From: Ampelomyces quisqualis
Taxonomy: Eukaryota > Ascomycota > Dothideomycetes > Pleosporales > Phaeosphaeriaceae
Length of the DNA stretch: 64,000 bases
NCBI GenBank assembly: GCA_018398575.1
Contig: JAGTXZ010000005.1
Location: forward strand, 1,922,001-1,986,000
Direction of reading: 5' to 3'
The position numbers were made by a program, and so were the translations under genes. The notes beneath the pieces are model-generated. The model had not been told where the DNA came from, searched no databases, and worked only from the letters and a program-made list of their open reading frames with translations. This document shows, in pieces, positions 23,632 through 35,934 of this stretch. Each line of letters opens with the position of its first letter. The first letter of the stretch is position 1.

Positions 23632-23645
23632 AAGAAGGAGAGTAA
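23632..23645 (+). other. E2 polypurine tract
   Basis: AAGAAGGAGAGTAA abuts the 3' LTR. This is the primer site for plus-strand synthesis and confirms plus orientation. Confidence 0.8.
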
Positions 23646-23945
23646 TATAACAAGCATATACAAATATATATTACATCTAATACCTTATAAAGGCTTAGTA
23701 ACAGATTATGTAGAAGGCTAGTAGATTAGAACTAATAGCGCTCTAACAGTGCTCTAACTTAGCTTCTACGCCTACTATAAATATAAGCCTATAGTATTAG
23801 ATAGAAGACAAGTTTCTCTTGTCCTTCTGTACAAGACCTATAGGTGTATAGCCAATCCAGAATCTCTAATACAACACGCACTCCTATATGCCTCTAATAC
23901 GTATCCAATTTAATTCTAATAGCTATACCTACTTACATTGTTACA
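23646..23945 (+). repeat. E2 3' LTR
   Basis: 300 bp, starting TATAACAAG (TG changed to TA) and ending TTGTTACA, followed by AGTAA. The differences from the 5' LTR are nearly all transitions. Confidence 0.95.
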
Positions 23946-23950
23946 AGTAA

Positions 23951-24283
23951 TCTATTAAGCTTCTTAAGGTTATACTAGCCTTTCTCTCTAACCTTATATA
24001 TTCTAAATAGCCCTTGCTATTTTAGAAAAAACTTACTAAGTAGAGATTAGTTATTGTTGTAGTAGAGGTTCCTTAGTAATACTAGGCTACTAACCTTTAA
24101 TCTATCTGTTCTTATAACTCTACTCTTATTAAAGTAGTCTTTGTTATTATTTCTTAATTAGACAGTCCTGGTAATAGACTTCTATAGCCTAATATCTCTC
24201 TTTTTAAATTAATAAGCCCTTATAGCTAAAAGTAAAGTAGTATTAGTTATATCCTTCTAGAGTAGTGTTTGCTAGGTTAGTAT
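23951..24283 (-). pseudogene. Y-C integrase C-terminal segment between E2 and X1
   Basis: The reverse complement of Y-B about 50630-50965, covering the end of the integrase and the following domain. It is bounded by the E2 duplication AGTAA and the X1 duplication AT. Confidence 0.85.
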
Positions 24284-25128
24284 TGTTAGGAAAAATTAAG
24301 ATTTGTCTAGTTAGCCCAATCGCCACGACTCGCAGCGGCCTAACAGCAATACTGTCTACTAGACAATTTGCCAAAGTTGCCCCACTTACCTCTAGTTGCT
24401 AGCAACCTAACAGCAACCTAACAGCAAGTTAGCTGTGTTACCTGTGTTACTAGTGTTGCTAGTGTTGCTAATGTTGCCAATTTTACTTACGTAACTGTAT
24501 TACTGTATATTTTAAATTACGTAATTATTTTAAAAACTCAAAATATAGAACGGAATCTCCTCTTCTAAATGCACTATTTAAAATTTTAATAGCTAGTCTA
24601 GTTATTGAGATATAGCGCGTTAAAGTTATAAACTTTTTTGAAAAATCTTTAAAGTACGTTTAAGACAATAGATCTACGCGCCCACATATACAATATAATA
24701 ATAAAATTGTTCTAGAGTAAAATCTGCAATTTAGTTACTATTTCTTTAATAAAAAATATAATATATTATCTAGTTAAAGTGCTAGAGCTTTAGCAAAAAC
24801 AAGCCTTAGCAAAGAACTTTAAAACTCTACAAACTTTACTGCCTTGCATCTCAACAACAAGAGCAGCTATAAGAAATCTGAAAAGTACGTTTTAAAGAGA
24901 AAATCAAGCTCTATATTTTGAGTTTTTAGGATAATAACGTAATGGCGCGGGTGGGGCAGGTGGGTCCAGTGGATCAGGCAGATTAATTTGAGCGTTTCAG
25001 TCTAATTAGGCAGCCAGAACAAATAGGAGACTCTAGGGACAGTCAAGTACAGTTAAGAACTGTCTAGTCAACTGTTCTAACAGTGTTGCTAATGTCGCAG
25101 ATGTCGCTAACGTTGTATTTTCCTAATG
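24284..25128 (+). mobile_element. X1: 845-bp foldback/MITE-like element
   Basis: No coding capacity. Termini are TGTTAGGAAAA...TTTTCCTAATG, probably CGTTAGGAAAA inverted repeats before mutation, flanked by a 2-bp duplication AT. The host Y integrase sequence is continuous across it in Y-B near 50625. Inside, two long arms (about 24508-24650 and 24780-24950) are imperfect inverted repeats of each other. Both carry a stretch AAAAACTCAAAATATAGA. GTTGCTA/CAACCTAACAG-type short repeats fill the subterminal left part. TCA, TGA, CCA and TGG are common here, so the element is little affected by RIP. The superfamily is unassigned. Confidence 0.85.
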
Positions 25129-28100
25129 ATACACAATTTAATAGGTAGTACATGCTTACAACTATACGTTAGAAAGGCTAGAGTTTTTCTAGTAGTACAC
25201 TTAACACTAGTCTAATTAGCCTATAGAACTTAGTCTAAGTAGTTAACCTATATCCTGCTAAGCTTCTTTAAGGCATCTACTATAGGCGCGTGTTCTTATT
25301 TAATTAAACCTTAACCTTATAGATAATAGGCACTAGCTACTACTTAATGTATCCTAAATTACTGTTGCAGGTTAATTAGTAAGTGCTTATTCTTAGAGCC
25401 TCTATTAACTAAAATTTTAAGTAGTAGCCTCTATTTAAAAAAGACCTTTTGTTCTAGAAATTTAATAACAAATACTAAGTCTGCGTTTAATAGAGCTTTA
25501 GCTTTAAACTACTATATTATAGCGCATTAGGCTACTACAAGAAACTTTTTGCCTCTGGCTATAGGTATATAAACTACGTCTATTAATATCTTGCTAAAGA
25601 GTATTATTAGAAGAGTTATTAGCTAGAGTTTCTCTTAAACTATTGCTAAGGCGTGTACTTAATACTCTAGGTATAACTTAATATAGGACTTAACATTCTT
25701 ATATTAACCTTTCTAATAATAACGCGCCTACACTTTACGCTATATACTCTTTTTTCTCTAGTGTCTTAATTTATTATGCATAGCTTTAATAATAGCTAAG
25801 CGTTTATTAGGCTTATCTATAATTTACTATAGTAAGTGCCTTCTAGTTAGTATTAAAAAAAGGTGCCTTTCTCTTACTATTAATTTAAGTGCTCTTCTTA
25901 TAAACTTTTTTATTTTAGCTCTTAAAAGACTATTAGGCTAATAGTAGAATAAAATCTATTAAGCCTTAGCTTAAGACTCTTTGCTATAGGCTTTATCTAG
26001 TAGGTTTTCTTTAAAACTAATGTTAGCCTTATATACTGTATAACGTAGATTGCATATATGTAGCTATAGAGTAATAGTAAGCTATGCTAAATATAAATAA
26101 GCTTTAATAAAGTTCTTAATATTCTCTTTTAGCTTATTAGGTAGCTCTTACCCTAGCTTCTTAGGTTTTCTTAAGAGGGCGTTAGCTACTACGTTTTTCT
26201 TGCCTTTAATATAGACTATATTAAATTCCTATATATTAAGAAGCGCTAGCTACTACGTAATAAGGGCTTTTAGTAAGTTAGTTATACTTTGCTAAAGCTA
26301 GGTAACTAGTGTCTTTAGGTTTGTTTCTATAATAAGCTTTACTCTATATAGGTAGGTCTAAAACTTCTTTAGCGCTAGAAGCAAGGCTTTGCATTTGTAT
26401 TTTCCTAAGTCTTAATTTTATTTAGATTTAGACTAAACTCTACTTTTATACTAGATAGGGTACTAACAACCCTTTAGATCTAGCTATATAAGAACTGCGT
26501 TCTAACCCTTTTAGCTACTATTAACAGATATAACAATTGGAAGTAATAGCTTGTTATAAGAAATAGAGACAAGTGCTAGCGTAGAGTATAGCGCGCGCTT
26601 TAACTTATCTATTACGCTCTATTATTCTAAAGACTAATTAAAGGGCGTATTCTTGCGTAGTAAGTAAAATAGCAGCTCTAAAATAATAGCAAAATGCTTA
26701 ATCTATACTCTGTAATAAACGCATATACTAATAAATATTCAAACGTCCTTTTGGTCTCTGCAAGGTAGCTAGGAGAGTATTTTCTTAATTTTCTTATAGT
26801 TAGAATAGTAGCTGGTAGCGTTAACATAATAACCTACTATAATTATAGACGTATAACAAAAGTCTAATTTGTAGCCTAATATTATAGCTCCTACGCGCTT
26901 AATATCTGCTAATATAGCGTCTATATTACAGAGGTATTCTGCAACGTATTTTCTAATCCCTAGTTTAATTTCTATTCTATTATAGAAGGACTTTAGTCTC
27001 TTAATGCAAATATTATCTAGGTAAAGCCTACAGTGTTCTAGAAAATAATCTTAGCATATCTTAGTTATAACTTATACAAATTTAGCAACTAAGTTTATTA
27101 TTTCTATAGGTAGCGTATATTAGCGTACTAGTCTAATAGGTGTATAGAACGCTATTACGTCTTAAGAGTTCTTGTGCAGCTCTACTTAGTTATATCTTAA
27201 GAAGAAGTTAAGTAAGCTTATAATTACGTAACTAGTAAAATCTTCTATATATTTATCTAGATTAAGTAGTAGGTTTGCGTTATAGATTATAACTTTGTTA
27301 ATCTTCTATATGTTATTAATAAGCTAATATCCTTTATCTTTCTTAGCTACTAGAAACTATAGGTTTTAGTACTAGCTTCTGCACAGTTTAAGAGCCCTTT
27401 AGTTAATACATTTCTATACTATTTTAACTACTACTTCTCTAAGTTTTTAGAGAATAGAAAACTAATTAGCTTGCTACGCCTTGTAAAGAACAGTGTTAAT
27501 TTTAATTTAAAGTACTACCTTATAGCTAACTTATCCTAATTTACTAAAGTCCTAGGCTAGAGCAGCTTCTTATTAGTAAAGTAGCTTTTCTAGCATAGCT
27601 TATTCTTGTAGAAGTAAGTCTCAGGAGATCTTTATCTTTAATAGGCGTTTAGGTATAAGCCTTATAGCTTTAGGGAACTTTGCGTATTATAGCTTAAAGG
27701 AGCTTAAGAATAGAGCATTCTTTTTGTTTAGTACCTATTAAGCGCGTATACGTTCTTTCTAGTCTTTATATCTGCTAATATTCCTTAGAACCTATCCTAA
27801 GTTATCTACTATCTAGACCTTTTAAGCCTTTTGCTTATATAGAGTACTAACGTTAAATAAGATATTGTTTAACTATAGATTAGTTGTACACTTTAGCTAA
27901 ATTATTATTACTTAAATAGGTAACCTTTTCTTGCTAGTTGCTTTACTAAGCTCTTTCTTCTAGAAGTTCTTAGCACTAATATTAATTCTAAGGCTCTAAG
28001 AGAGTTGCTTTACAACACTTACTATAATATTCTAGAAGTAATAGCCTATGCTGTTGCTAATAAGCATATACATTCTATTGCTGTTACTAATAATAATAGA

Positions 28101-28419
28101 TCTATTAGGCCCTACGCCTATAGTGCCTATACCTAGCTACTAGAAGAACTGTGTTTCTAAGAGAATAATTAGTAATAAAGATTTCTGTTAGAGCTACTCT
28201 GTTACTAACTTTATTACTAGCTAATTATTGCTTAGAGTATTAGGGTCTATTTAAAGCTATGTTAAGTTTAATTAATAGTCTTAGTCTAGCTATATAATAG
28301 GTTTAGATAGAAGTAAAACGCTAGCAATTACACTCCTCTAACGTTTCCTACTAGAGGCCTAGAGTAGAGCCTTAGCGTGTTAATCTAATTACCTCTTATG
28401 TACACAAATCTTATACTAT
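25129..28419 (-). pseudogene. pol: Y-C pol: protease end, RT, RNase H, integrase start
   Basis: The minus-strand counterpart of Y-B from about 47330 to 50630. The RT catalytic zone reads RLYLDNICIKRLK at about 26988-27035 (the FIDD-type motif of this Gypsy group with one Asp to Asn). RNase H lies about 26000-26560. Integrase lies about 25131-25900, including the HPQ-type zone rendered YYL near 25350. The 5' end is cut at 28419, where Y-A begins; the flanking bases ACTAT match the internal Y sequence ACTGT. RIP stops throughout. Confidence 0.85.
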
Positions 28420-28607
28420 TGTAGTAAAGTAACATAGGAAGTAAGTCTAAAGAATACTTAGGGTATAGCTAAGGGCATAGACAAGATATAATAGCTAAAG
28501 GGCTATTAGAAGACAATAACTAACACCTACACAATATACCTAATAATAATATATTTAATTCTACATTAAATCTAATAGGCCTTAGAGGTAAATAACGCTC
28601 TACTATA
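28420..28607 (+). repeat. Y-A 5' LTR
   Basis: 188 bp, TGTAGTAAAG...CTCTACTATA. Compared with the 181-bp LTR of Y-B (43447-43627), it has a small length difference in an ACAC-rich stretch. Its ends are inverted copies of each other. Confidence 0.88.
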
Positions 28608-28836
28608 TATAGCAACTAATTATAACTCTAAATTCCTATTAGCCTAGGCCTTAAGAGGCTGCGCACCTGCGTATACACCTACGCTCTTCTATAGTTCTTA
28701 TAACCTAGAAATTGCAGAAACGTAACAGTCTAACAAGTATTTAGCAAGCTACTATAGTTCTCTCTAGAATATAATTAGTATCTATTCTAAGGACATAAAG
28801 TTAGTACTCTAAAATTAGATAAACAGAAAATAGAAT

Positions 28837-28911
28837 CTAGAGCAACGCCTATCTAGAGGGCCTAGAGCAACGCCTATCTAGAGGGCCTAGAGCAACGCCT
28901 ATCTAAAGTAC
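28837..28911 (+). repeat. 25-bp tandem repeat, 3 units
   Basis: Three copies of a 25-bp unit beginning CTAGAGCAACGCCTATC, the last slightly diverged. Y-B has only two units at 43857-43906. It lies in the leader upstream of gag, so it is a variable-number minisatellite of the element. Confidence 0.85.
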
Positions 28912-28919
28912 CTAGATTA

Positions 28920-30900
28920 GCTACTACTAGAACTAAGTTAGAAGGGAGATTAAGCAGACTCTAAAAAGCAGAGCAATAGCTAAAGAAGCAAGACGCAAGC
29001 TGCAGCTAAAGCTATATTAGACTAAGTAAAAGCGCAAAGTTATTGCGCTCTACTAAGTATATAGTATACTAAAGAAGCCCTAAAGTACAGACAACAGAAA
29101 TAACTAAGAGTAGACTAAGAAAGATATTAAAACAGGTAGTTAGAAGACAGAAGAAACTAATAATTACTTAGAAAGCGAGTATAAAGAAATTAAGAAGAAA
29201 TTAGTAGGCTTTATAACAGAAGCTCTATTAGACATTAGAAAAGCTTAAGCCTTTAGCTTTTTAGCAACCTTACATAAAGTAGTAACCTTAATTCTAGTCT
29301 TTTAGGCTATTACTCTTCTTTAGTTTATTTAAATAAGCTCTAACTACTATTTAGGCAGCCTACAAAAGTAACGCAGAGATAACACAAAACTACTTAACAG
29401 CACATTAAGTTGTTAACGCCTTAAATACCCTAACAGACAGAAAGCTCTACTACTAACGCCTATAGAGTTAATAAAAGAAGCTAGCGCAAATATAAGTAGT
29501 GCGCTAAAGAAGTAGGCTAAATAGCTATTAGAAGAGCACTCTAGGCGTAGAAGTATAGGCTAAGACAACTTAATGTTAAGAGCTCTTTAGATACTAGTAG
29601 AGTCTTTTAACTAAGTGTAGCTTCTATTATATACAACGCAGTTACTGTCTTACCTAGCAAAGAATATGCTGTTGTTTAATAGGACTAACGTTACAGACTT
29701 TCTAGAACGCTTTAAAGACTTCTTAAAGTACTATAGCTTTACAGACTAGATAATAATTAACAGGCTAGTTGCCTACTATAAGCTAAGGCAGAGTACTATT
29801 ATACAGGCGTCTAAAGAGTATTTAGAAGCCTAGGATAACTACTTATAGAGAAAGCTCTACAATAGCCTTTAATAACGCTTTAAAAACAATAATAAAGGTT
29901 AATAAGAAGAACGTGTAAAGTACTTTAAACACTAGCTAGGCTAGTACTAAATCAGATTAGACCTAAAGATTAGAGACTACCTGCAGAACTTTTAAATCTG
30001 TAGTAAAAGGTATATTAAAGCAGGTACTATTAATAAGAACTGTTGTAGCTACTACTCTGTTAAGGGACTACTGCTCTAATACGCAACAAAGATCCTAGAG
30101 AAGTTTAGCCTAAAAATACACACTCTAAAGGACTTTAAGTATAAAAAGATCTAAGACTATCTAGTAAAGCGCCTAGAAGTAGAAGAAGAAGTGTATATAT
30201 TAAATCTAGCAGAAGCTATAAGAGCCTTTAAACTAGAGGTAGAGTTTAAAGTAGAACTAGGGGCTAAACAACTATTAGCCCTACTGTAACAAAATAACTT
30301 TAAACCTAGAATTAAGCTAGAAACAAACTTTTAACCTACTACTCTTTAGCTGCTAACAAAGAGTACTCTATCTAAGAACTAGCGCAAGTAAGCTCCTTCT
30401 AGCGCAGCGCCTATAAAGAATAAAGTAAATAACCTTATAGATAAGATACTACAGCTTAGGCTTAACTAAATAACTATTAAGTAGTAGCTATAGAGTATGT
30501 AATAGACTTCTTACAAAGCAGAGCTTATAAATAATCTAGTTATTTACGCTTTAGTTTACAAGCAAACTAAAGAACAATTAGAAGCTCTGCAACTATACAT
30601 ACCTTAGCTAGCCCTATAGAACTAGAGCTATTAGAACTACAGGCAATAGTAGTAAGTATAGAGAAATAATAACTATTAGTGTAACAGCTAGAGCTACAGC
30701 TACTTAAACAATAATTAGAGCTACTAGCAGAAACATTTTAGCAGAAGACTACTAAGCAGCTTTAGAATAAACTGTTAGGTTTGTAATAAGACTAGGTATT
30801 TAAAGCAGGACTACCTAACACTAAGAGAGTTTATTACTAACAGCTAGTACTTCCTTAACAAACGCAACATGCTCTAATAGAAGACGCCTAATAACCTATA
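28920..30900 (+). pseudogene. gag: Y-A gag with zinc knuckle
   Basis: A plus-strand frame homologous to Y-B 43925-45900. A typical Gypsy gag motif lies at about 29660-29720 (LFNRTNVTDFLERFKDFLKY). A nucleocapsid knuckle reading CxVCNKTRY…DY lies at about 30770-30815, where CX2CX4HX4C is expected. The product would be unusually long (about 650 codons) with a basic Gln/Lys-rich N-terminal part. Start codon not determined. RIP stops throughout. Confidence 0.75.
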
Positions 30901-33900
30901 AGGCTAAGTTACTAGCCTTAGCAACGCATAATAGGCTAAGACTATTTTAGCTAAGATTAAGAGGCGCTTTCTAAAACGTAACGTTAACTCTCTTAAGGTT
31001 AAATCTAAGTTTAAAGGTAGACCTAGTTTCTCTATTTCTATTAAGAACAACGCAGTCTCTATACAGCTAGTACCTAACACCTTAGGAGTGTTGTTAGAAG
31101 CAAACTATAACAAGTATTAGGATATATTAGACTACCTTACAACTAAATCTAAGAAACTCCTTACTAATAGTAGTTTAGTATTAGTAGTAGTTATTAGCTA
31201 AAACTAAGTAAAGCGTAGTAACAATTAGCCTATATATAGTTAGGTTTAGGTTTAGAAACTACCTTAGAAGCTAGTTAATAGAATCCTACACTTAAAAGGC
31301 TATAGAGATAGAGATAACAGCTACTTTATAAGCAAGAAGTTAGGGCAAGACTACTTAGTTTAATTTGCAAGTAACAAGAGATTAGAAGATATAGAAGTAA
31401 GAGATATTACTTAGCTAACTAAAGGGCTATTAAAGCCTACCTACACTGTAGAACAAAAGAAGAAAAATCTAAAGAAGTAGCGTCTAGTCTAGAAATTTAA
31501 GGCTAACGCCTAATTAGTTATCTAGCGTATCCTTAACACTCTAGTTCTACTACTACTTAAGACTGTTATTAGTAACATGCTAGAGGTTAAGAAGAAACTA
31601 TTCTAAGTAAGCTATACGCTAGCTAAGTTTAAGAACTTTTTAGTTGCTCTAACGCGCTACATAATAGTTAAAAGCGCTAATAAAGACTTAGATAGAGACT
31701 AACCTACTATAAGAGCTAGTGTTAACTTACTAACCTAGAGCTTACTTCTAGACTACGTGCTAGTTAAAGTAGTAAATAGAAAAGTAAGTAAGTTCTTTAG
31801 TATTAATGCTAAATACTAGTTAGACCTAGAGATTAGCTAGATTAAAAGGCACATCTAACGCAATAAAGAACTAGGCCTTAAGCTTACTACTAACAAGGAT
31901 TTCTATAAGCCTACTTACTGTTAGAGGAAGTATAATTAAGCCTTAGGCGTAGAGCACCTTAGGAGAGAATGCCTAAAAGTACCTATTAACATTAAAGGAA
32001 CCTAGTTTCTTAGCCTTATTAACTCTAGCGCAGAGCTTAATACTATAAAAAGAGAAATAGTAAAAGAAGCTATGCTCTTAATTACTTTCCTGTTAAAGAG
32101 TATAAGGACTACAGAGATAGTAGCAGCAAATAGGTTAACTAAAGAGTTCTTAGGCATTGTATAAGGAGTACCTATTACTATTAAGAGGACTAAAATCTGC
32201 ACTAGCTTCTTTATCCTTAAGAAGTGCACAAACCTAATTATCCTAGGCAATCTCTTTCTAATAAACGCTTAAGCTAGAATTGAGTACGCAACTAATAGGC
32301 TAACCTACTACTAAATCTTTAGTAAGGATAGCAAGCATAGTGCAAGATTTGTGTACACAAGAAGTAATTAGATTAACGCGCTAGAAATCTACTTAGGGCC
32401 TCTTATAGGAAACATTAGGGGAGTGTAATTGCTAGCGTTTTACTCCTGTCTAAACCTGTTATACAGCTAGACTAGAACTATTAATTAAACTTAACACAGC
32501 TTTAAATAGACCCTAATACTCTAAGTAATAATTAGCTAGTAATAAAGTTAGGAATAGAGTAGTTCTAACAGAAATCTTTATTACTAATTATTTCCTTAGA
32601 AACATAGTTCTTCTAGTAGCCTAGTATAGACACTATAGGCGCAGGGCCTAATAGATCTATTATTATTAGTAACAGTAATAGAATATATATACTTGCTAGC
32701 AACAGTATAGGTTATTACTCCTAGAATATTATAGCAAGTGTTATAAGACAACTCTCTTAGAGCCTTAGAATTAATATTAGTGCTAAGAACTTCTAGAAGA
32801 AAGAGCTTAGTAAAGTAACTAGCAAGAAGAAGTTACCTGTTAAAGTAATAATAATTTAGCTAAAGCGTATAACTAATCTATAGTTAAATAACATCTTCTT
32901 TAACGTTAGTACTCTACATAAGCAAAAAGCTTAAAAGATCTAGCTAGTAGATAACTTAGGACAAGTCCTAAGAGATATTAGCAGATACAAAGACTAGAAA
33001 GAACGTACGCGCGCTTAACAAGTACTAAATAAGAAAAACGCTTAATTCTTAAGCTACTTTAAGCTACAATACGTAAAGTTCCCTAGAGGTATAAGGCTTA
33101 CGCCTAAACGCCTGTTAAAGATAAAGATCTCTTTAGACTTGCTTCTACAAGAACAAGCTATGCTAAAGGAGCTACTTTACTAATAAGAAGCTGCTCTAGC
33201 CTAAAACTTTAGTAAATTAGGATAAGTTAGCTATAAGGTAGTACTCCTAATTAAAATTAACACTGTTCTTTACAAGGCGTAGCAAGCTAATTAGTTCTCT
33301 ATCTTCTAAAAACTTAGAGAAGTAGTAGTTAAAATAGTACAGGAACGTATTAACTAAGAGGTTCTTAAACTATACAGAAGCTAGTACTAAAACTTATAGT
33401 TTCTAGTAGCTAAGAAAGACAAAGGATATTAGCTTATTAACACTATATAGAAAATTAATAAAGTTATAATTTGTAACGCAAATCTACTACCTAATCCAAA
33501 TAAATTTATAGAAGATTTTGCTAGTTGCGTAATTATAAGCTTACTTAACTTCTTCTTAGAATATAACTAAGTAGAGATGCACAAAGACTTCTAAGACGTA
33601 ATAGTGTTCTATATACCTATTAGACTAGTATACTAGTACACGCTGCCTGTAAGTATAATAAATTTAGTTACTAAATTTATACGCGTTATAACTAAGATAT
33701 ACTAAGATTATATTCTAGAACGCTATAGGCCTTACTTAGATAACGTTTGTATTAATAGACTAAAGTTCTACTATAATAGAACAAAGATTAAACTAGGTAT
33801 TAAGAAATACGTTGCAGAGTACCTTTGTAATATAAACACTGTATTAGCAGTTATTAAGCGCGCAGAAGCTATAATATTAGGCTACAAATTAGACTTTTGT

Positions 33901-34826
33901 TACGCGTCTATAGTTATAGTAGGTTATTATGTTAACGCTACTAGCTACTATTCTAACTATAAGAAAATTAAGAAAATACTCTCCTAGCTACTTTGTAGAG
34001 ACTAAAAAGACGTTCAAATGTTTATTAGTATATACGTGTATTATAGAGTATAGATTAAGCATTTTGCTATTATTTTAGAGCTGTTATTTTACCTGCTACG
34101 TAAGAATACGCTCTTTAAGTAGTCTTTAGAACAATAGAGCGCAATAGATAAGTTAAAGCACGCACTATACTCTACGCTAGCACTTGTTTCTATCTCTTAT
34201 AACAAGCTATTACTTCTAATTGTTATGTCTGTTAATAGTAGCAAAAAGAGTTAGAGCGTAGTTTTTATGCAGCTAGATCTAAAGGGTTGTTAGTACTCTA
34301 TCTAGTACAAAAGTAGAGTTTAGTCTAAATCTAAACAAAATTAAGACTTAGGAAAATACAAATGTAAAGCCTTACTCCTAGCGCTAAAGAAGTTTTAAAC
34401 CTACCTATACAAAGTAGAGTTTATTATAGAAACAGATATAAAGACACTAGTTACACAGCTTTAGTAAAGTGCAACTAACTTACTAAAAGCCTTTATTATG
34501 TAGTAGCTAGTGCTTCTTAATATATAGGAATTTAACATAGTCTATATTAAAGGTAAGAAAAACGTAGTAGCTAACGCTATTTTAAAAAGACCTAAGGAGC
34601 TAGGGTAAGAGCTACCTAATAAGCTAGAGAAGGATATTAAGAATTTTATTAACGCTTATTTATATTTAGTATAGCTTACTATTACTCTATAGCTACGCGT
34701 ATCTAATCTACGTTATAGAGTATATAAGGCTAACGTTAGTTTAAAAGAAAACCTACTAGATAAAGCCTACAGTAAAGAGTCTTAGGCGCAGGCTTAATAG
34801 ATTCTATTCTACTACTAGCCTAATAG
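30900..34826 (+). pseudogene. pol: Y-A pol (protease-RT-RNase H), integrase missing
   Basis: Retropepsin active site LINSSAELNTI at about 32017-32049 (originally Asp-Ser/Thr-Gly/Ala type), then LGNLFLI at about 32245. RT has FADCV…EYNQVE near 33520-33570 and the catalytic PYLDNVCINRLK at about 33729-33765. RNase H lies about 34090-34600. The frame ends at 34826, just before the integrase zinc-binding region. This RT type, with catalytic box F/YLDDV, is a distinct Gypsy group from E1/E2; no chromodomain is seen. Confidence 0.85.
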
Positions 34827-35007
34827 TGTAGTAGAGCGTTATTTACCTCTAAGGCCTATTAGATTTAATATAGAATTAAATATGTTATTATTAGGTGTAT
34901 GTGTTATTAGTTGTCTTCTAATTACCCTTTAGCTATTATATCTTATCTATACCCTTAGCTGTACCCCAAGCGCTCTTTAGACCTACTTCCTATATTACTT
35001 TACTATA
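34827..35007 (-). repeat. Y-D 3' LTR
   Basis: 181 bp, the reverse complement of the Y-B 5' LTR (43447-43627). Left end TGTAGTAGAG, right end CTTTACTATA (TACA before RIP). It is head to head with truncated Y-A. Confidence 0.88.
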
Positions 35008-35019
35008 TCCCTCCCCTAA
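35008..35019 (-). other. Y polypurine tract
   Basis: On the minus strand TTAGGGGAGGGA abuts the 3' LTR. This fixes W1/W2 as lying inside the element, upstream of the 3' LTR, and antisense to gag-pol. Confidence 0.85.
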
Positions 35020-35934
35020 TCTATAGAAAGAGGCCTCTTTTCTTTTATACTAAAAGCAAAACTAAAAGGCTTAAACAAAAGAACTAACTTCTAAGGAAAA
35101 ATAACTCTAAACTTTTTGTAATACAAAATAGTAGCTAATAGGCCTTTAGTAAAAGAGCAGTGCCTGTTTACAATCTTTTCTACCTCTTTATATTACTAAC
35201 AGACTCTCTCTTACCTAAATGCTAAAGCGCTATCAGCCTATGTTATTCTAACTTTACCTAGTATTATAGCAGTGTTACTTAGGCAGACTTGCGTTATAAC
35301 TGCAAACGCTTTAGACTACTTCTATTACAACAAGTCTTGCGTTAGCTAACTCTACCTTACCTTTTAGCCCTACTCTCTTTTGGCTACTCTACTTGTTATT
35401 TAGTCTTTCTATTACTCTTATTGCTAGCTGCCTGCTCTACGCCTCTCTCTCTCTTAACCTGCCTAACGCGTAACTTTACTGCTGCTATACCGCAATTAGT
35501 TACTTAACTTCTCTACCTTATTAACAGGTATTCTAACTAGCTCTAGCTTAGTTTGTATTATCTGCTTGTTACTCTTCTACCTTACTACCTCTATTTGCTT
35601 TTAAGGCGACTTATTTATACGCAGCTATACTACTTTACTCTAGCGTACGCTTTGCTTTCTTATCTACTTAGCTACCTCTCTTAAACAATTTAGCGTATTC
35701 TTACTTTAGAGCTCTGCGTTTCTAGCTTAGCTGTTACTAATAGTTACTTAGTTAACGCTTTGCCTTTAGTTAATTAGAAATTTCCTAATATACGTGCCTA
35801 ACACTTTCTTAGCCTCTTAGTTGCACCTTGCCTTTATCTTTAAGCTATAATAAAGAATAGGCTAGTTCCTAGGCCTAATAAGGACACTTGCTTTCTAGTT
35901 TATAGGTACCTAGTTAACTATTCTAGCTATAGTA
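35020..35934. other. Long region between Y polypurine tract and W1
   Basis: About 900 bp, pyrimidine-rich on the plus strand, without a frame I can support. It is the upstream region of W1, so the place to look for an antisense promoter and 5' untranslated exon. Confidence 0.45.

Larger units (their letters stand above)
16832..23945 (+). mobile_element. E2: complete chromovirus (Ty3/Gypsy), RIP-degraded
   Basis: A 7114-bp element with 300-bp LTRs and a perfect TSD AGTAA (16827-16831 and 23946-23950). Plus-strand order is gag, protease, RT, RNase H, integrase, chromodomain, then an opposite-strand ORF, polypurine tract and 3' LTR. It interrupts the integrase tail of Y-C; the uninterrupted site is visible in Y-B near 50962. 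Every coding frame is broken by TAG/TAA. Confidence 0.95.
9549..28419 (-). mobile_element. Y-C: oldest Y-family Gypsy copy, minus strand, riddled with insertions
   Basis: The segments 9549-10804, 16729-16831, 23951-24283 and 25131-28419, joined across the inserted hAT, E2 and X1, are colinear with the reverse complement of Y-B from its protease end (about 47330) to antisense gene W2. Y-C lacks the 5' third (LTR, gag, most of protease) because Y-A begins at 28420. It lacks its 3' end because E3 interrupts W2 at 9548. It acts as the substrate into which four other elements inserted. Confidence 0.88.
28420..34826 (+). mobile_element. Y-A: Y-family Gypsy copy, 3' truncated
   Basis: It begins with a complete 188-bp 5' LTR and runs colinearly with Y-B through gag, protease, RT and RNase H. 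It stops abruptly at the start of integrase, where the inverted LTR of Y-D starts at 34827. It was probably interrupted by Y-D insertion: the five bases before the junction are AATAG. In intact Y-B the sequence continues AATAGTCTTTTAAG, so the remainder of Y-A should follow Y-D elsewhere or was lost. Confidence 0.85.

Noticed and set aside
27600..28400. Host gene between X1 and Y-A
   Set aside because: The whole interval aligns in reverse to Y-B 47330-48200, so it is transposon pol sequence.
28837..28911. Three 25-bp repeats as a CRISPR array
   Set aside because: Units are directly adjacent with no spacers, inside a eukaryotic retrotransposon leader.
31900..32300. Minus-strand ORF at 32002-32250, and the similar one at 46997-47263
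   Set aside because: Both lie exactly over the Y retropepsin on the opposite strand. They are mirror frames left open because RIP stops fall on the other strand; the hydrophobic look is an antisense artefact.
34827..35007. Terminal inverted repeat of a DNA transposon spanning 28420-35007
   Set aside because: The inverted copy is the 3' LTR of Y-D, with a polypurine tract on its right side; the 28420 copy is a 5' LTR followed by Y gag-pol.
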